Source of the DNA: Acetobacter peroxydans
Lineage (GTDB): Bacteria > Pseudomonadota > Alphaproteobacteria > Acetobacterales > Acetobacteraceae
DNA: 64,000 bases
Assembly (NCBI RefSeq): GCF_006539345.1
Contig: NZ_BJMV01000011.1
Coordinates: 1-64,000, forward strand
Direction: 5' to 3'
The notes beneath the pieces are model-generated. The model saw only the letters and a program-made list of their open reading frames with translations. It ran no database searches and was not told where the DNA came from. Shown in pieces: positions 8,465-16,991 of this stretch (its first letter is position 1; the number at the start of each line of letters is the position of its first letter). The position numbers were made by a program, and so were the translations under genes.

Positions 8465-9648
8465 GTCGCGGCCTCCGCTTCGGCGATCCATTCCATGAGA
8501 CTGCGAAGCAACACGTCGGGCGCGATCTCCTCAAACAAACGCTGCTCCTCCGCGCCGAGCGGCGGATCTGGATAGACGAGGATGGTCTGCCCATCCGACG
8601 TTCGGTTCAGCCCGGCGAGCGAGATCAGCTCAGGAGGGCGCGGAAGGAAGCGTATACGTGCGCTAGCGTTATCTTTCACGAGTTCGACCCGGCAACGCCA
8701 AAGGAAATCTTTCAGCACCTCATCCAGCAGCCGACCAATCACGTCGTCAATCCGGTCGACGCGTTCTGGGTCCATGCGCACTACGGGTACATTGCCCATG
8801 TACGGAAAACCGCGTTCGTCGAGGTCGGCGAGGCAGTTCGCGATCACCAGGGGGACGCTCGCGCGCTTGGCTTCGATGATCTCGCGCCGGCACCACTCAC
8901 GCGACGAGAAGGTGTCAGTGTGAATAGCGACGACGGCGCTCACGCGGACCTGGTTCAGGATAACTTTGTCGAAGGGTAATCCCGGCGCGATGTCATGGAT
9001 GTCGAAGAAGGTGGAGAGACCCTCGCCGTCGAACAAAGCCTGGCGGACTAACTTCGCAATGCGCTCGCCAGCGCCGTCCCGCTTGGAGTGGCTTAGGAAA
9101 ACTTGCACCTTCTTCAGGTAACGCTCCAAAGCGGCGTCCTCATCCGCGGGATGCCGCAGCCGCTCGAGATAGGAGCGCAACATGCGCGCAAACTGGTAAG
9201 TGAGAGACGAGATCAGCCGGCGCGTGCGGACTGCTTGGTCCGCCCCATCCCACTTGTCCCAACGGACCGCTTGCTCGACCATGGCCGAGCGTGTGAACGC
9301 CACGTCCATGGCGACGGGGAAGACGCGGGCGCTGAAGCCGTTGGCGTCGGCGATTACAGCCGTTTTCTCTAGCCAAGCCACGTAGGCATCGTCAGCAGCA
9401 AAGGCTTCGTCGAACAGTACGACCACGGCCGCGGTCTCACTCTCGTCGAAGTTGATCGGCAAGGGTGCTGCAGCGCCGGTTGGCGGCACCGATCGGTAAA
9501 TCACGCTCAAACCGGTGCCGCCGGCGACATTCTCGAACAGCTTCCGACGGAAGTGATCGTAAAGCGTTTCGGCGACCGTCTGACCCGCCGTAAAGTCCGG
9601 ATGATGAACGATATAGACAACAAGGAATGGGCGGGTTGGGAGCGGCAT
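8461..9648 (-). CDS. Two-part TIR-domain protein, probable NAD-consuming or signalling enzyme
   Basis: The protein is 395 residues. A canonical TIR domain spans about 180-300 (KVQVFLSHSKRDGAGERIAKLVRQAL...STFFDIHDIAPG...WCRREIIEAKR), with the expected catalytic Glu in CRREIIEAKR. The N-terminal 150 residues look like a second, diverged TIR or receiver-type fold (FLVVYIVHHPDF...AAVVVLFDEAF) without a clear catalytic Glu. The C-terminal ~90 residues are unassigned. TIR domains in bacterial defence cleave NAD or make cyclic ADP-ribose messengers. The gene follows another TIR-like gene by 3 nt and overlaps the SLOG gene, forming an operon. Confidence 0.85.
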   Translation of the reverse strand: MPLPTRPFLVVYIVHHPDFTAGQTVAETLYDHFRRKLFENVAGGTGLSVIYRSVPPTGAAAPLPINFDESETAAVVVLFDEAFAADDAYVAWLEKTAVIADANGFSARVFPVAMDVAFTRSAMVEQAVRWDKWDGADQAVRTRRLISSLTYQFARMLRSYLERLRHPADEDAALERYLKKVQVFLSHSKRDGAGERIAKLVRQALFDGEGLSTFFDIHDIAPGLPFDKVILNQVRVSAVVAIHTDTFSSREWCRREIIEAKRASVPLVIANCLADLDERGFPYMGNVPVVRMDPERVDRIDDVIGRLLDEVLKDFLWRCRVELVKDNASARIRFLPRPPELISLAGLNRTSDGQTILVYPDPPLGAEEQRLFEEIAPDVLLRSLMEWIAEAEAAT

Positions 9649-9651
9649 AGG

Positions 9652-10191
9652 TCAGCCGTTGCGAAGCCGACGGGCGCGCGTGTTGTCGATCAGCCGCTTG
9701 TTCTTCACGTTGGCGGCCTCGATGTAAGTTTGGCACGTCTGGGGGCTCCTGGTGATGTCCGCCCAAGTAAGCCAGAGCGCGTAGCCCGAGTTGATATTGT
9801 CGTTCAGTCGCTCCGGAATCGTGACGACTCTCTGTGCATTGACGGAAAGCGTCGGAAGCTGCACCCCAATCAAACTATGGCCAGCGTCGAGCGTCGCCTT
9901 AATTTCCCAGTCCACATATTTGCGCGCGTAAGTGTCCTTGCCGACCAGCACGATCGTACATGAGCTGCCGGCTATATAATTCTCCCGGATGCGACGCATG
10001 ACATATTCGACATCCTCGCTGTCGATCTGCCGATCGAGCGAGTTGTCGGTGATCACGTCATAGGTGTCGTGGAACGCCCGTGAGAAGGCATCGTAATAAG
10101 CTTGATCGCCGTCATGGTGATAACTGACGAACACTTTGCGTTTGACCGCGGCCTGGATGCGAAGTCCTGAGCCGAAGAGCAAGCCGCTCAT
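9652..10191 (-). CDS. ThsB-like TIR protein (MTH538/DUF1863 TIR-like fold)
   Basis: This 179-residue protein is read from the ATG at 10191, which overlaps the preceding stop as ATGA. A longer reading to 10251 is possible. The core (KRKVFVSYHHDGDQAYYDAFSRAF...SSCTIVLVGKDTYARKYVDWEIKATLDAG) is the MTH538-type TIR fold, the class used by Thoeris ThsB. The conserved Glu is present in DWEIKAT. ThsB proteins sense phage and synthesise a signalling nucleotide. With a SLOG protein two genes downstream, the operon has Thoeris-like sensor and receiver parts but no ThsA NADase. Confidence 0.85.
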   Translation of the reverse strand: MSGLLFGSGLRIQAAVKRKVFVSYHHDGDQAYYDAFSRAFHDTYDVITDNSLDRQIDSEDVEYVMRRIRENYIAGSSCTIVLVGKDTYARKYVDWEIKATLDAGHSLIGVQLPTLSVNAQRVVTIPERLNDNINSGYALWLTWADITRSPQTCQTYIEAANVKNKRLIDNTRARRLRNG

Positions 10192-10406
10192 GCTCCGCGA
10201 CCTACCGCGGCAGCGGCAATCTGCCCGGCCGCAGTCACCTGATTGAGCCATCGCCGCGCGATAACGCCGTTGATCGTATGCGCCAAGCGCGGCTTCGTCT
10301 GCCGCTCCTCAGCGTCCGCATAGCTTAGATCGGCAAGGACAGCGCCGCTACCATGGGTGATCGTTTCGTCTTCGGCCACGAACGTATCCTCACTTCGACT
10401 AGCCAT
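10188..10406 (-). pseudogene. Truncated HigA/XRE-type antitoxin remnant
   Basis: The 72-residue frame has the N-terminal signature of small XRE antitoxins found behind Gp49-like toxins (ITHGSGAVLADLSYADAEERQTKPRLAHTINGVIARR). It then loses the helix-turn-helix core and ends in an Ala-rich tail (QIAAAAVGRGA), consistent with a frameshift and deletion. It starts 7 nt upstream of the ruined toxin gene's stop. Its stop overlaps the ATG of the first TIR gene, so whatever promoter served this module may now drive the TIR/SLOG operon. Confidence 0.65.
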
Positions 10407-10715
10407 AATGCACCTCGTCATCCTTCTGCGCCAGTTTCAGGCGCGTGCGAACCAGATTAATGCCCGTCTGGGTGGTCTCGAAGCCCTTCGGCGATTTCTT
10501 CTGGGAGGCTTACAACACATAGACCACCGCGCTTCAAGCGCACCGTATAGATTACCCGCAATGTGTCGCCGCCATGGTCTTAGACCACGTCGAACACATC
10601 CGCGCCCTCCCAAGGCTTCTTGCCACCGAACTGCATCAGCTCCAGAGCGTTGTCCATCTCGTGTTTCATCGTCTCAAGGAAGGCGAGGAAATTTTTCTTG
10701 GACGAGCCCAGCTAG
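10399..10715 (-). pseudogene. Decayed HigB/Gp49-like toxin gene
   Basis: Reading the minus strand across frames recovers LGSSKKNFLAFLETMKHEMDNALELMQFGGKKPWEGADVFDVV, then DHGGDTLRVIYTVRLK, then a YVL segment, then KKSPKGFETTQTGINLVRTRLKLAQ. This is the layout of Gp49-like (DUF891, RelE/ParE superfamily) toxins. An in-frame TAG near 10590, a frameshift near 10535 and a further TAA near 10513 break it. The matching antitoxin remnant lies immediately downstream. Confidence 0.65.
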
Positions 10716-10858
10716 TCAAGTGATTTCCTACCGTCGATTAACGCCTGCCAAGGGTAATTATTCTCATTCTGGTATAAATAATCAAGGGTGGCCGGTTTGC
10801 CGCTCGCACGCGAGAGCGGGGCAACCCGTATCATTAGGTGGCGCACGAAGCGCACCAG

Positions 10859-11157
10859 TCAGTCCCCGAGGCTCACCGCCGGCGGCCAGAACTCGCGCCC
10901 ACCCATATATTCGTGACTTGAGACAATCCGCGCCGAGACGAGATAAGCGATGTCCGGGTTGAAGCGCCATGCGGACCAGCCGAGCGAGCCGGCGACCTCG
11001 GCGCAATCGACATAGTCGGTGCCGAGGTTGAGTAGCCGCACCGCAAGGTCGCGGGCGTTCTGCTCGGGGCCCCAATCCATGAACTGTTTGTCGAAGGTGA
11101 CGAATAAATCCGCTCTGGGCCAGATGGAGGGTTCTAAAAATTTCTCGGTATTGAGGC
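10859..11157 (-). pseudogene. 3' fragment of an unidentified gene truncated by IS debris
   Basis: About 95 residues read like natural protein (RADLFVTFDKQFMDWGPEQNARDLAVRLLNLGTDYVDCAEVAGSLGWSAWRF...SARIVSSHEYMGG) and end at a stop at 10859. Upstream the frame runs into antisense of transposase sequence, so the 5' part of this gene has been lost. I do not recognise the family. Confidence 0.4.
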
Positions 11158-11204
11158 CTACACTGTGTTTCCATTTTTCCGGTTCTGATTGGAGGAATGG
11201 CGAT

Positions 11205-11333
11205 ATGAAACAGCCCGGTTTCTTTGATGTTGAGGAGTGGCCGGCGCGTCTGTCGTCCATTGGAAACATTCCGCCAGCAGAAGCTGAAGCACGCTTTTAT
11301 GCGCACCAGAAATCACATGCATTAGCTGCTTAG
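11205..11333 (+). mobile_element. Fused remnant of two IS elements (IS5-type start, IS3-type end)
   Basis: The ATG at 11205 with its AGGA site begins MKQPGFFDVEE, typical of an IS5-family transposase N-terminus. After about 18 residues it changes to NIPPAEAEARFYAHQKSHALAA and a stop, which matches the C-terminus of IS3-family OrfB transposases. The DNA after the stop (GTCTCCACAAAACGCGGGGC) resembles an IS3-type terminal end. The two halves must have been joined by deletion. The following 270 bp, to the next gene, hold nothing I can identify. Confidence 0.6.
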
Positions 11334-11607
11334 TTCAGATAAAAAACGTCTCCACAAAACGCGGGGCAATTCAGAGCGTCGGCCGGCTGGTATCGTCTGC
11401 CTCCTGGCGCGAGGCGACGGCATGGCTGCAGCGCTCGAGGCGCACCGTCATGACCCCTCCGCGACCTTGGCCGCCCTTCGGATCCGGTATGGCGCTGACA
11501 GCCCCGGACTGTTAGAAGGGGCCATGCTATTCAACTCCGTCACCTGAGTCGCATGGATCGCACTTCTTCTGACCGGGATCGCCTCGGCGCCCGCACACTC
11601 TGAATCA

Positions 11608-12108
11608 GTGAGCGCGCGCGTCATCACCTCCCCTGAGAGGCTGCCGCTGCAGCACGGTTACCCGCGGGTGTTCCTCGGCGGCAGCATCGACATGGGTAGC
11701 GCTGCCGACTGGCAAAAGGACATGATCGAGAGCCTTCGAGGCGAGGACGTCGTCATCCTGAACCCTCGGCGGTCGGACTGGAATCCGGCGTGGAAACCCG
11801 ATGCGAGCAACCCCAACTTCCGCCAGCAAGTCAAATGGGAGCTCGGCGCACTCGAAAGCGCGCACGTGATTGTGCTCTACTTCTTGCCGGGCTCCCAGAG
11901 CCCGATTAGCCTCCTTGGAATGGGCCTGCACGCCAAGTCCGGTAAGCTGATCGTTCTCTGTCCGCAAGGATACTGGCGCAAGGGCAACGTGGACATCACC
12001 GCATCCCGCTACGGCATCGTGCAAGTGGCGGACATAGACGAACTCAAGACGGCCGTCAGAGAGAAGCTACGAAAGCTGAGGGAGCAGCAGTCTGTCGAGC
12101 GCCGGTAG
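11608..12108 (+). CDS. Nucleoside 2-deoxyribosyltransferase-like protein
   Basis: The 166-residue protein shows the family's fold signature: RVFLGGSIDMGSAADWQKDMIESL near the start, then VVILNPRRSDWNP, WELGALESAHVIVLYFLPGSQSPISLLGMGLHAKSGKLIVLCPQGYWRKGNVDI. The Glu of WELGALESA fits the position of the nucleophile in nucleoside deoxyribosyltransferases. These enzymes cleave or exchange N-glycosidic bonds of nucleosides. Relatives in defence islands are thought to act on nucleotides or signalling molecules, which would fit beside the TIR genes. The gene stands alone on the + strand between IS debris and the patatin gene. Its start is the ATG at 11608. Confidence 0.8.
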   Translation: MSARVITSPERLPLQHGYPRVFLGGSIDMGSAADWQKDMIESLRGEDVVILNPRRSDWNPAWKPDASNPNFRQQVKWELGALESAHVIVLYFLPGSQSPISLLGMGLHAKSGKLIVLCPQGYWRKGNVDITASRYGIVQVADIDELKTAVREKLRKLREQQSVERR

Positions 12109-12453
12109 GTTAGGTTAACCACGCCGACCGCCCCGTAACGCTTTGGTTTTGCCGAGTGTGCGCCCCGCCGCTGCCCTTCGCTAGGTTCGTGGCGATCTGG
12201 AGATAGCCGCAATTGGGGAATTGGGGTGCCGCTCCTGTCCCGTCCTACTGCAGCCATGATTATCACCGAACCAGTGCCCATGGCTATCATCTGGTACGCG
12301 ACCTTCTCGTTCAATCCGGTCCGAGGCGCGTCCTTCCTCAAGCTCCGCCTCCAGGAGTCCTAGACAGGCTCTGGCGCGCTCCATTTTCGCCCTGGCTGGC
12401 CCGAGCCAGCAATACTGGCGCGGCACGGTCAGATCTCATCGCCGAAGCTCAGG
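12109..12453. other. Intergenic gap between convergent genes
   Basis: This 345-bp stretch separates two convergent genes. Short overlapping frames exist on both strands, but none looks like protein. I see no terminator hairpin with a T-run and no repeat. Confidence 0.4.
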
Positions 12454-15147
12454 CTAGGCTGAAGCTGGCATGGTAACGCCGACTGATGCCTCGGCATTGA
12501 TGGCCGGCTCCAGCAGGCTAGTGCCGAGGGCATAGAACCAGTCGTCCAGATTCATCTCCGGCTGGCGGGCCATCTCGCCGATGATCGACTCTAGGAAGAG
12601 CTTCTCGCCCACATGCTGTCCGAGACTCCGGTAGGCCTCGAAGCGCGCCTCGGAGAAGTTCTGGTCGGCCGTGGGGTGATGGGGAAAGCTGGGCTCGTCC
12701 ATTCGGAAACGCCGGAGAAATTCGCCCTCATTGCCAGTGAGCGAGAGCTTCACATAGCAGAGGTATCCCGTTCGGTTGTCAGGGTAGCGAATCCGGCAGA
12801 ACTGGAAATGAGACCGGCTCAGACCAACATCGTCGAGTCGCAGGTCGTCGAGATCCATATCAATGTGCACACCGAGGTCTATCGATGCCAGCCGCTGCAG
12901 ATTTGCGAACCCGTGAAAGGTCATCTCAGGGTCCTGTTCGCCATCGACCGCAACTATAAACTTGCACCGCCGGCGGAGCAGCTCGTAAATACCGAGGTTC
13001 TCGATGTGGCCCCCGTCCGAAAGGTTGAGGTAGGGCGCCCGCTCGTCCATCCTTCCGGTCAGCTCGTGTAGCAGGTATCGAAGCCCCGGGAACCGAAGCC
13101 AGGACTTTTTGTTGGGGTCGGCATCGCGGATCCAGTAGTCCAAGCGAACGTTCAACAGCGCCAGCCAGAAGCTGAACTGCGGTAGAGAGGCCAGGCCCAT
13201 ACGGGGCGAAATGGCGGCCCCAGATATGGCCATGGCGGTAGCGAGGTCGAGGGCCTCGTCTTTCTCCTCCCATTCCGTGGTCGCCCAGTATCCTGTGATC
13301 GGACTCCCGCACCTATGAGGCGTGAACGAGAAGAAGTCCGTCAGACGCCCCCGCATGGCTGGTTTTTCCGATGCGGGCACGTTCAGAGCGGCGTTGAGGA
13401 TGGGATAGGGACCCAGGCTGTCAGCTGCGAGAGCCGACAGTTTGGCAGGGACCGCTTTCTCGATCGTACCAGGCTTAGCGCCGTTCTTGATCATGAACGT
13501 TTCTGCAAGGCGGCGACGATAATGCCGATGCAGACCCGTGTAGTTCACACTAATGAGTGTTGACTTGATTAGAACAACTGCCAGCCAGAACCAGAATAGG
13601 GTCTGATTTATCTTTAATTCCCATCCGAATTCGATAATCGTCAGGAACGCTGTAAGGACGAACAACAACGCAGAAGAACGCGCGATCACAGTTCCTAACC
13701 AACTGATGCGCGATGCCGTGCGGGAGAGCATAACGCCGAGAGCGAGAATGGAAAGAGGGCTGAGCATTACGAGTACCATCCGCTCGTAGTCATTCACTAT
13801 TAGCGAATGATAGACTGATATGATCACCGTCAAGAGCTTGGCTGCGAGAGTGCCGAAAAGCGGCACGACGCCCCAGAAGAGGAGCGAATCTCCAAATTCG
13901 GACGATCTCTTCCGGAACACTGCCACGACAGGAACGGCAAACACTGCAACGGCGGCTAGCGTGCCAGTCATCGTGAACGCACCGCTCCATCCATCAAAAC
14001 CTAGACAATCCGTGACGGCATCAAATACCAGACCGGCGCCGTACGCCAGAAGGGCTGCGAGGGCGGTGAGCGATAGAAGGTTGTTCACCAGACCGGCGAG
14101 TTGCGCCGTAGCGACACGCCACTTCTCCACCTTTGGCCCTGAGGCTAAGTATCGGCAGTTCTGCCGGATGTGACCGATCGCGGGCGAGTCGCGATCGAGG
14201 GAACCGAACGGTGAACTGTTGGAGCCCAGCCCGGCTCCGTGGTCATCGGCCGGCGCAGTCTTCTCCACCCCACTTCCGTGCAGGTACTGAGTAACGAAGG
14301 CGCCGAGATAGCCGCCACCGCTAACGGTAGACATGTAGTCGAACTGCTTCAGCAGCCCTCTGCGGCTCAGCGCGGAAAGAACGCCGAGAGCGAACGTTGC
14401 GGAACGGATCCCACCTCCCGACATCGCGAGGCCCGTCGCCCGATTCGTTTCGGGATCGAGTCCGTAATAGCACCGCCGCCGCTCGACCGCGCCTCTCTCC
14501 TCGTCGGCGATCTGCTCCGGGGTCGACCCTGTGACACCGGCCAAACGGTCTGGATCCCCCTCCTGAAGTCCCCACGGGAGGTCTCGCATCATCTCCGCAC
14601 GGACAGGATCGTCGAGGGGATCCGCGCAGGCGATAGGCATTACCCCGTCGCGGAGCTCAAGGAGGAGTTGATCGAACCGGAGGAGCACCGTCTGCAGGCG
14701 CGCTAACTCCAGACGGAACTCATCGCCATCGTCCACCGCGTCTAGTCGCCTCGACGCCGCCCGCCGGTGCCATCGAGCAGTGAAGGGGCGGACGTGGCCG
14801 TTGAGGACTGACCACGCCAGCGTTTCGAAGAGCGAGGCGTCTGGATACTTCTCCGAGATCGCGCGGCACCTCTCGAAGAGAGCGTAGAGACTTTCGAGGG
14901 CCGCCTTCTCCGTGCCGACCGAATAACGCAGCGACTGCGTTGCCACCCGCGAGACCAACTGTATGTGCAGAAGCGCCGCTGCGGCCCTGTCTCCAGGGCC
15001 AGGCGACCACTTCGTTCTGCCGAAGCGGCGCAGGACCTCGGGCCCGAAGAGCGAGGGCTGCGTATCTTGAAAGGGTTTGAGCTTCTTCGCCCAAGTAACG
15101 GCACTGAAAATCTTCACCGGGCTCTCCGATCGGCACAAATCATGCAA
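12454..15147 (-). CDS. Large membrane-embedded patatin-like phospholipase
   Basis: The product is 897 residues. An N-terminal helical region (1-235) precedes a patatin oxyanion loop, GLAMSGGGIRSATFALG, at about 240. The nucleophile elbow STVSGGGYLGAF follows, with Ser in a T-V-S-G-G version of GxSxG. The Asp half of the dyad appears later as DGGHIENLGIYELLRR near 730. The two halves are split by about 200 residues containing several strong transmembrane segments (about 350-560), so the lipase should work directly on the membrane. Patatin effectors in bacterial immunity degrade phospholipids and kill the cell. The gene lies back to back with two TIR genes, suggesting a shared defence unit. The start at 15147 is the longest option and could be shorter. 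Confidence 0.85.
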   Translation of the reverse strand: MHDLCRSESPVKIFSAVTWAKKLKPFQDTQPSLFGPEVLRRFGRTKWSPGPGDRAAAALLHIQLVSRVATQSLRYSVGTEKAALESLYALFERCRAISEKYPDASLFETLAWSVLNGHVRPFTARWHRRAASRRLDAVDDGDEFRLELARLQTVLLRFDQLLLELRDGVMPIACADPLDDPVRAEMMRDLPWGLQEGDPDRLAGVTGSTPEQIADEERGAVERRRCYYGLDPETNRATGLAMSGGGIRSATFALGVLSALSRRGLLKQFDYMSTVSGGGYLGAFVTQYLHGSGVEKTAPADDHGAGLGSNSSPFGSLDRDSPAIGHIRQNCRYLASGPKVEKWRVATAQLAGLVNNLLSLTALAALLAYGAGLVFDAVTDCLGFDGWSGAFTMTGTLAAVAVFAVPVVAVFRKRSSEFGDSLLFWGVVPLFGTLAAKLLTVIISVYHSLIVNDYERMVLVMLSPLSILALGVMLSRTASRISWLGTVIARSSALLFVLTAFLTIIEFGWELKINQTLFWFWLAVVLIKSTLISVNYTGLHRHYRRRLAETFMIKNGAKPGTIEKAVPAKLSALAADSLGPYPILNAALNVPASEKPAMRGRLTDFFSFTPHRCGSPITGYWATTEWEEKDEALDLATAMAISGAAISPRMGLASLPQFSFWLALLNVRLDYWIRDADPNKKSWLRFPGLRYLLHELTGRMDERAPYLNLSDGGHIENLGIYELLRRRCKFIVAVDGEQDPEMTFHGFANLQRLASIDLGVHIDMDLDDLRLDDVGLSRSHFQFCRIRYPDNRTGYLCYVKLSLTGNEGEFLRRFRMDEPSFPHHPTADQNFSEARFEAYRSLGQHVGEKLFLESIIGEMARQPEMNLDDWFYALGTSLLEPAINAEASVGVTMPASA

Positions 15148-15319
15148 TCACCTGCCGGATCGGTCCATCCGGCGGGCGACGAAAAACGATGTTCACATTG
15201 GACATGGCAGCCGACGGTCGCACCGGTACCCGCCGCAATGCGCCCGGTTGACGGAGCAATCTGTTTCAACTGTTCGATCTTCTGCATATATTTACGAAAT
15301 AACATCGACAGGACATACC

Positions 15320-15913
15320 ATGACACGGAAGGTTTTTTTCTCTTTCCACTACGAACCCGACATCCAGAGGGCGCACGTCGTCCGTAATTCTTGGGTGACT
15401 AAGAAAGACCGCGAACAAGCCGGGTTCTTCGATTCCTCAGTGTTCGAGGCCAAGAAGCGGACGAGCGACGATGCGATCGCAACCTTCCTCAAGGCCGGCC
15501 TCCAAGGGGCATCGGTTACGTGCGTCCTGACCGGCGCCCAGACGGCTTATCGCGAATGGGTTCGCTACGAGATCCTTCAGAGCTTTAAGGACGGGCGGGG
15601 CCTGATCAACGTCGCAATCCACACGATTTCTAACTTGAAGGGCCTCAAGACTACCGCGGGCGCCAATCCGCTCTCTCTGCTCGGAGGAGAGGTGAAGGGC
15701 GACACACTGCACTTTAAGGAGCACAACGGCTCCAAGTGGGTCTGGACGTCTCGGGTAAAGAGCATGCCGTTGGCTGGAGTTGCCTACGACCTCGGCGGGC
15801 GATCCAACTTCACGTTCGATCAGCTCTTCCCGAGCTTTGAATGGTCCTCAGATGGCGGATACGACAATCTGGGAACGTGGGTAGAAGACGCAGCCCAAGC
15901 GGCAGGCCGCTGA
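15320..15913 (+). CDS. ThsB-like TIR protein (MTH538/DUF1863 TIR-like fold)
   Basis: The ATG at 15320 (MTRKVFFSFHYEPDIQRAHVVRNSW) is chosen over an upstream one at 15077 that would run through the start of the divergent patatin gene. The product is 197 residues. The core RKVFFSFHYEPD...SVTCVLTGAQTAYREWVRYEILQSFKDGRGLINVAIHTI is the MTH538-type TIR fold, with the conserved Glu in WVRYEILQSF. It is a diverged relative of the protein at 9652-10191. It is followed at 4 nt by a second TIR gene, so the two are co-expressed. The 172-bp space to the patatin start should hold divergent promoters. Confidence 0.88.
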   Translation: MTRKVFFSFHYEPDIQRAHVVRNSWVTKKDREQAGFFDSSVFEAKKRTSDDAIATFLKAGLQGASVTCVLTGAQTAYREWVRYEILQSFKDGRGLINVAIHTISNLKGLKTTAGANPLSLLGGEVKGDTLHFKEHNGSKWVWTSRVKSMPLAGVAYDLGGRSNFTFDQLFPSFEWSSDGGYDNLGTWVEDAAQAAGR

Positions 15914-15917
15914 CACC

Positions 15918-16526
15918 ATGAGCTACTTCACACTGGACGAAGTTCGCCGCGCATTTCAGAATGCGCAAGTAAAAAATGCGCAAGCAAAGAATGCGCTGCG
16001 CGAGATCGCCATGGAAAGCCTGAACGAAGAGGCTGCGGCGGTCCGCGACTCGGACAATTTCGACATTTTCCTTTCGCACAGCCTTATGGACGCCGATGTA
16101 GTGGCTGGCGTGAAGAGTATTCTCGAGAGTCAAGGCCATACGGTTTACGTCGACTGGATCGTGGACGGGCAGTTGGATCGTCACGCGGTGACACCTAAAA
16201 CCGCCGACATTCTCCGCCAGCGCATGCGCCAATCCGAGTCGATGATCTTTGCGACATCGGAAAGCTCGTCGAAATCAAGATGGATGCCTTGGGAACTGGG
16301 CTACTTCGACGGTCTGCGTCAAGGCCGGATTGCTATCCTTCCTCTCGTCGCGTCGAGCGGAGCGACCTTCGAAGGGCAGGAGTATCTCGGCCTTTATCCG
16401 CTGATCGAACTTCTTCCGGTCGCACAGGGTGTTAAGCGCGCTTTTGTAACGAAGGGAGCAACCTCCCGAGAGTACCTGCCCATCACAGACTTCCAGAAGG
16501 GCGTCACTGCCTTCAAGACGCGCTGA
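15918..16526 (+). CDS. TIR-domain protein
   Basis: This is a 202-residue protein. A 50-residue helical N-terminus contains a short internal repeat (KNAQAKNA). A TIR domain follows from about residue 50: FDIFLSHSLMDADVVAGVKSILESQGHTVYVDW...SMIFATSESSSKSRWMPWELGYFDGLRQGRIAILPL. The catalytic Glu is in PWELGYFDG. It is the intact counterpart of the deleted gene at 7240-7638, and both end in similar GxQEYLGLYP...REY sequences. Paired TIR proteins beside a phospholipase suggest a signalling enzyme with a membrane-attacking effector. Confidence 0.85.
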   Translation: MSYFTLDEVRRAFQNAQVKNAQAKNALREIAMESLNEEAAAVRDSDNFDIFLSHSLMDADVVAGVKSILESQGHTVYVDWIVDGQLDRHAVTPKTADILRQRMRQSESMIFATSESSSKSRWMPWELGYFDGLRQGRIAILPLVASSGATFEGQEYLGLYPLIELLPVAQGVKRAFVTKGATSREYLPITDFQKGVTAFKTR

Positions 16527-16991
16527 GCGGACACCTGCGGACGCCCGAAAATTGTCGGAGTAGCAACAGGGAATCACTCAACAGCGACCGCTTCCTTTTG
16601 TCACCAAGCAAAGCGAACTTGCCGGTCTCCATCACATAGGTCTCAAGGCTGTGTGTGAAAGAACGGCAACTTTCGGCATAAGCGCCATGTTAACTGTACG
16701 ATCGCAATTGGTCGGGCTGCTGGATGGCATGCGAATGGACGGTTCCTGCATGGGCAGACCTTCAAGCGCCAGTCGCTGAATGTCTCGGATTGATCGATAG
16801 CTGCCATGAAGCCGAACGTGGCGAATGACCGCTTTCTGCTAATCTTTTCCGATAGCAGACAAGCTGCTTTCCCCCCATAACGGTCATCCAAAAGGCCCTC
16901 ATGAGACAAAAATACAGTACCCGACCAACCTCAGAAGTGAGTAAAGTGGGTGACTGACACCTAGTCTTACAGCAAACACGAGGCACCGTTC
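16527..16991. other. Intergenic gap upstream of the recombinase
   Basis: This 465-bp stretch lacks a convincing gene. Two overlapping minus-strand frames (16643-16909 and 16762-16986) have poor composition and no recognisable domain. The junction between defence genes and the plasmid backbone presumably lies here. Confidence 0.4.
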
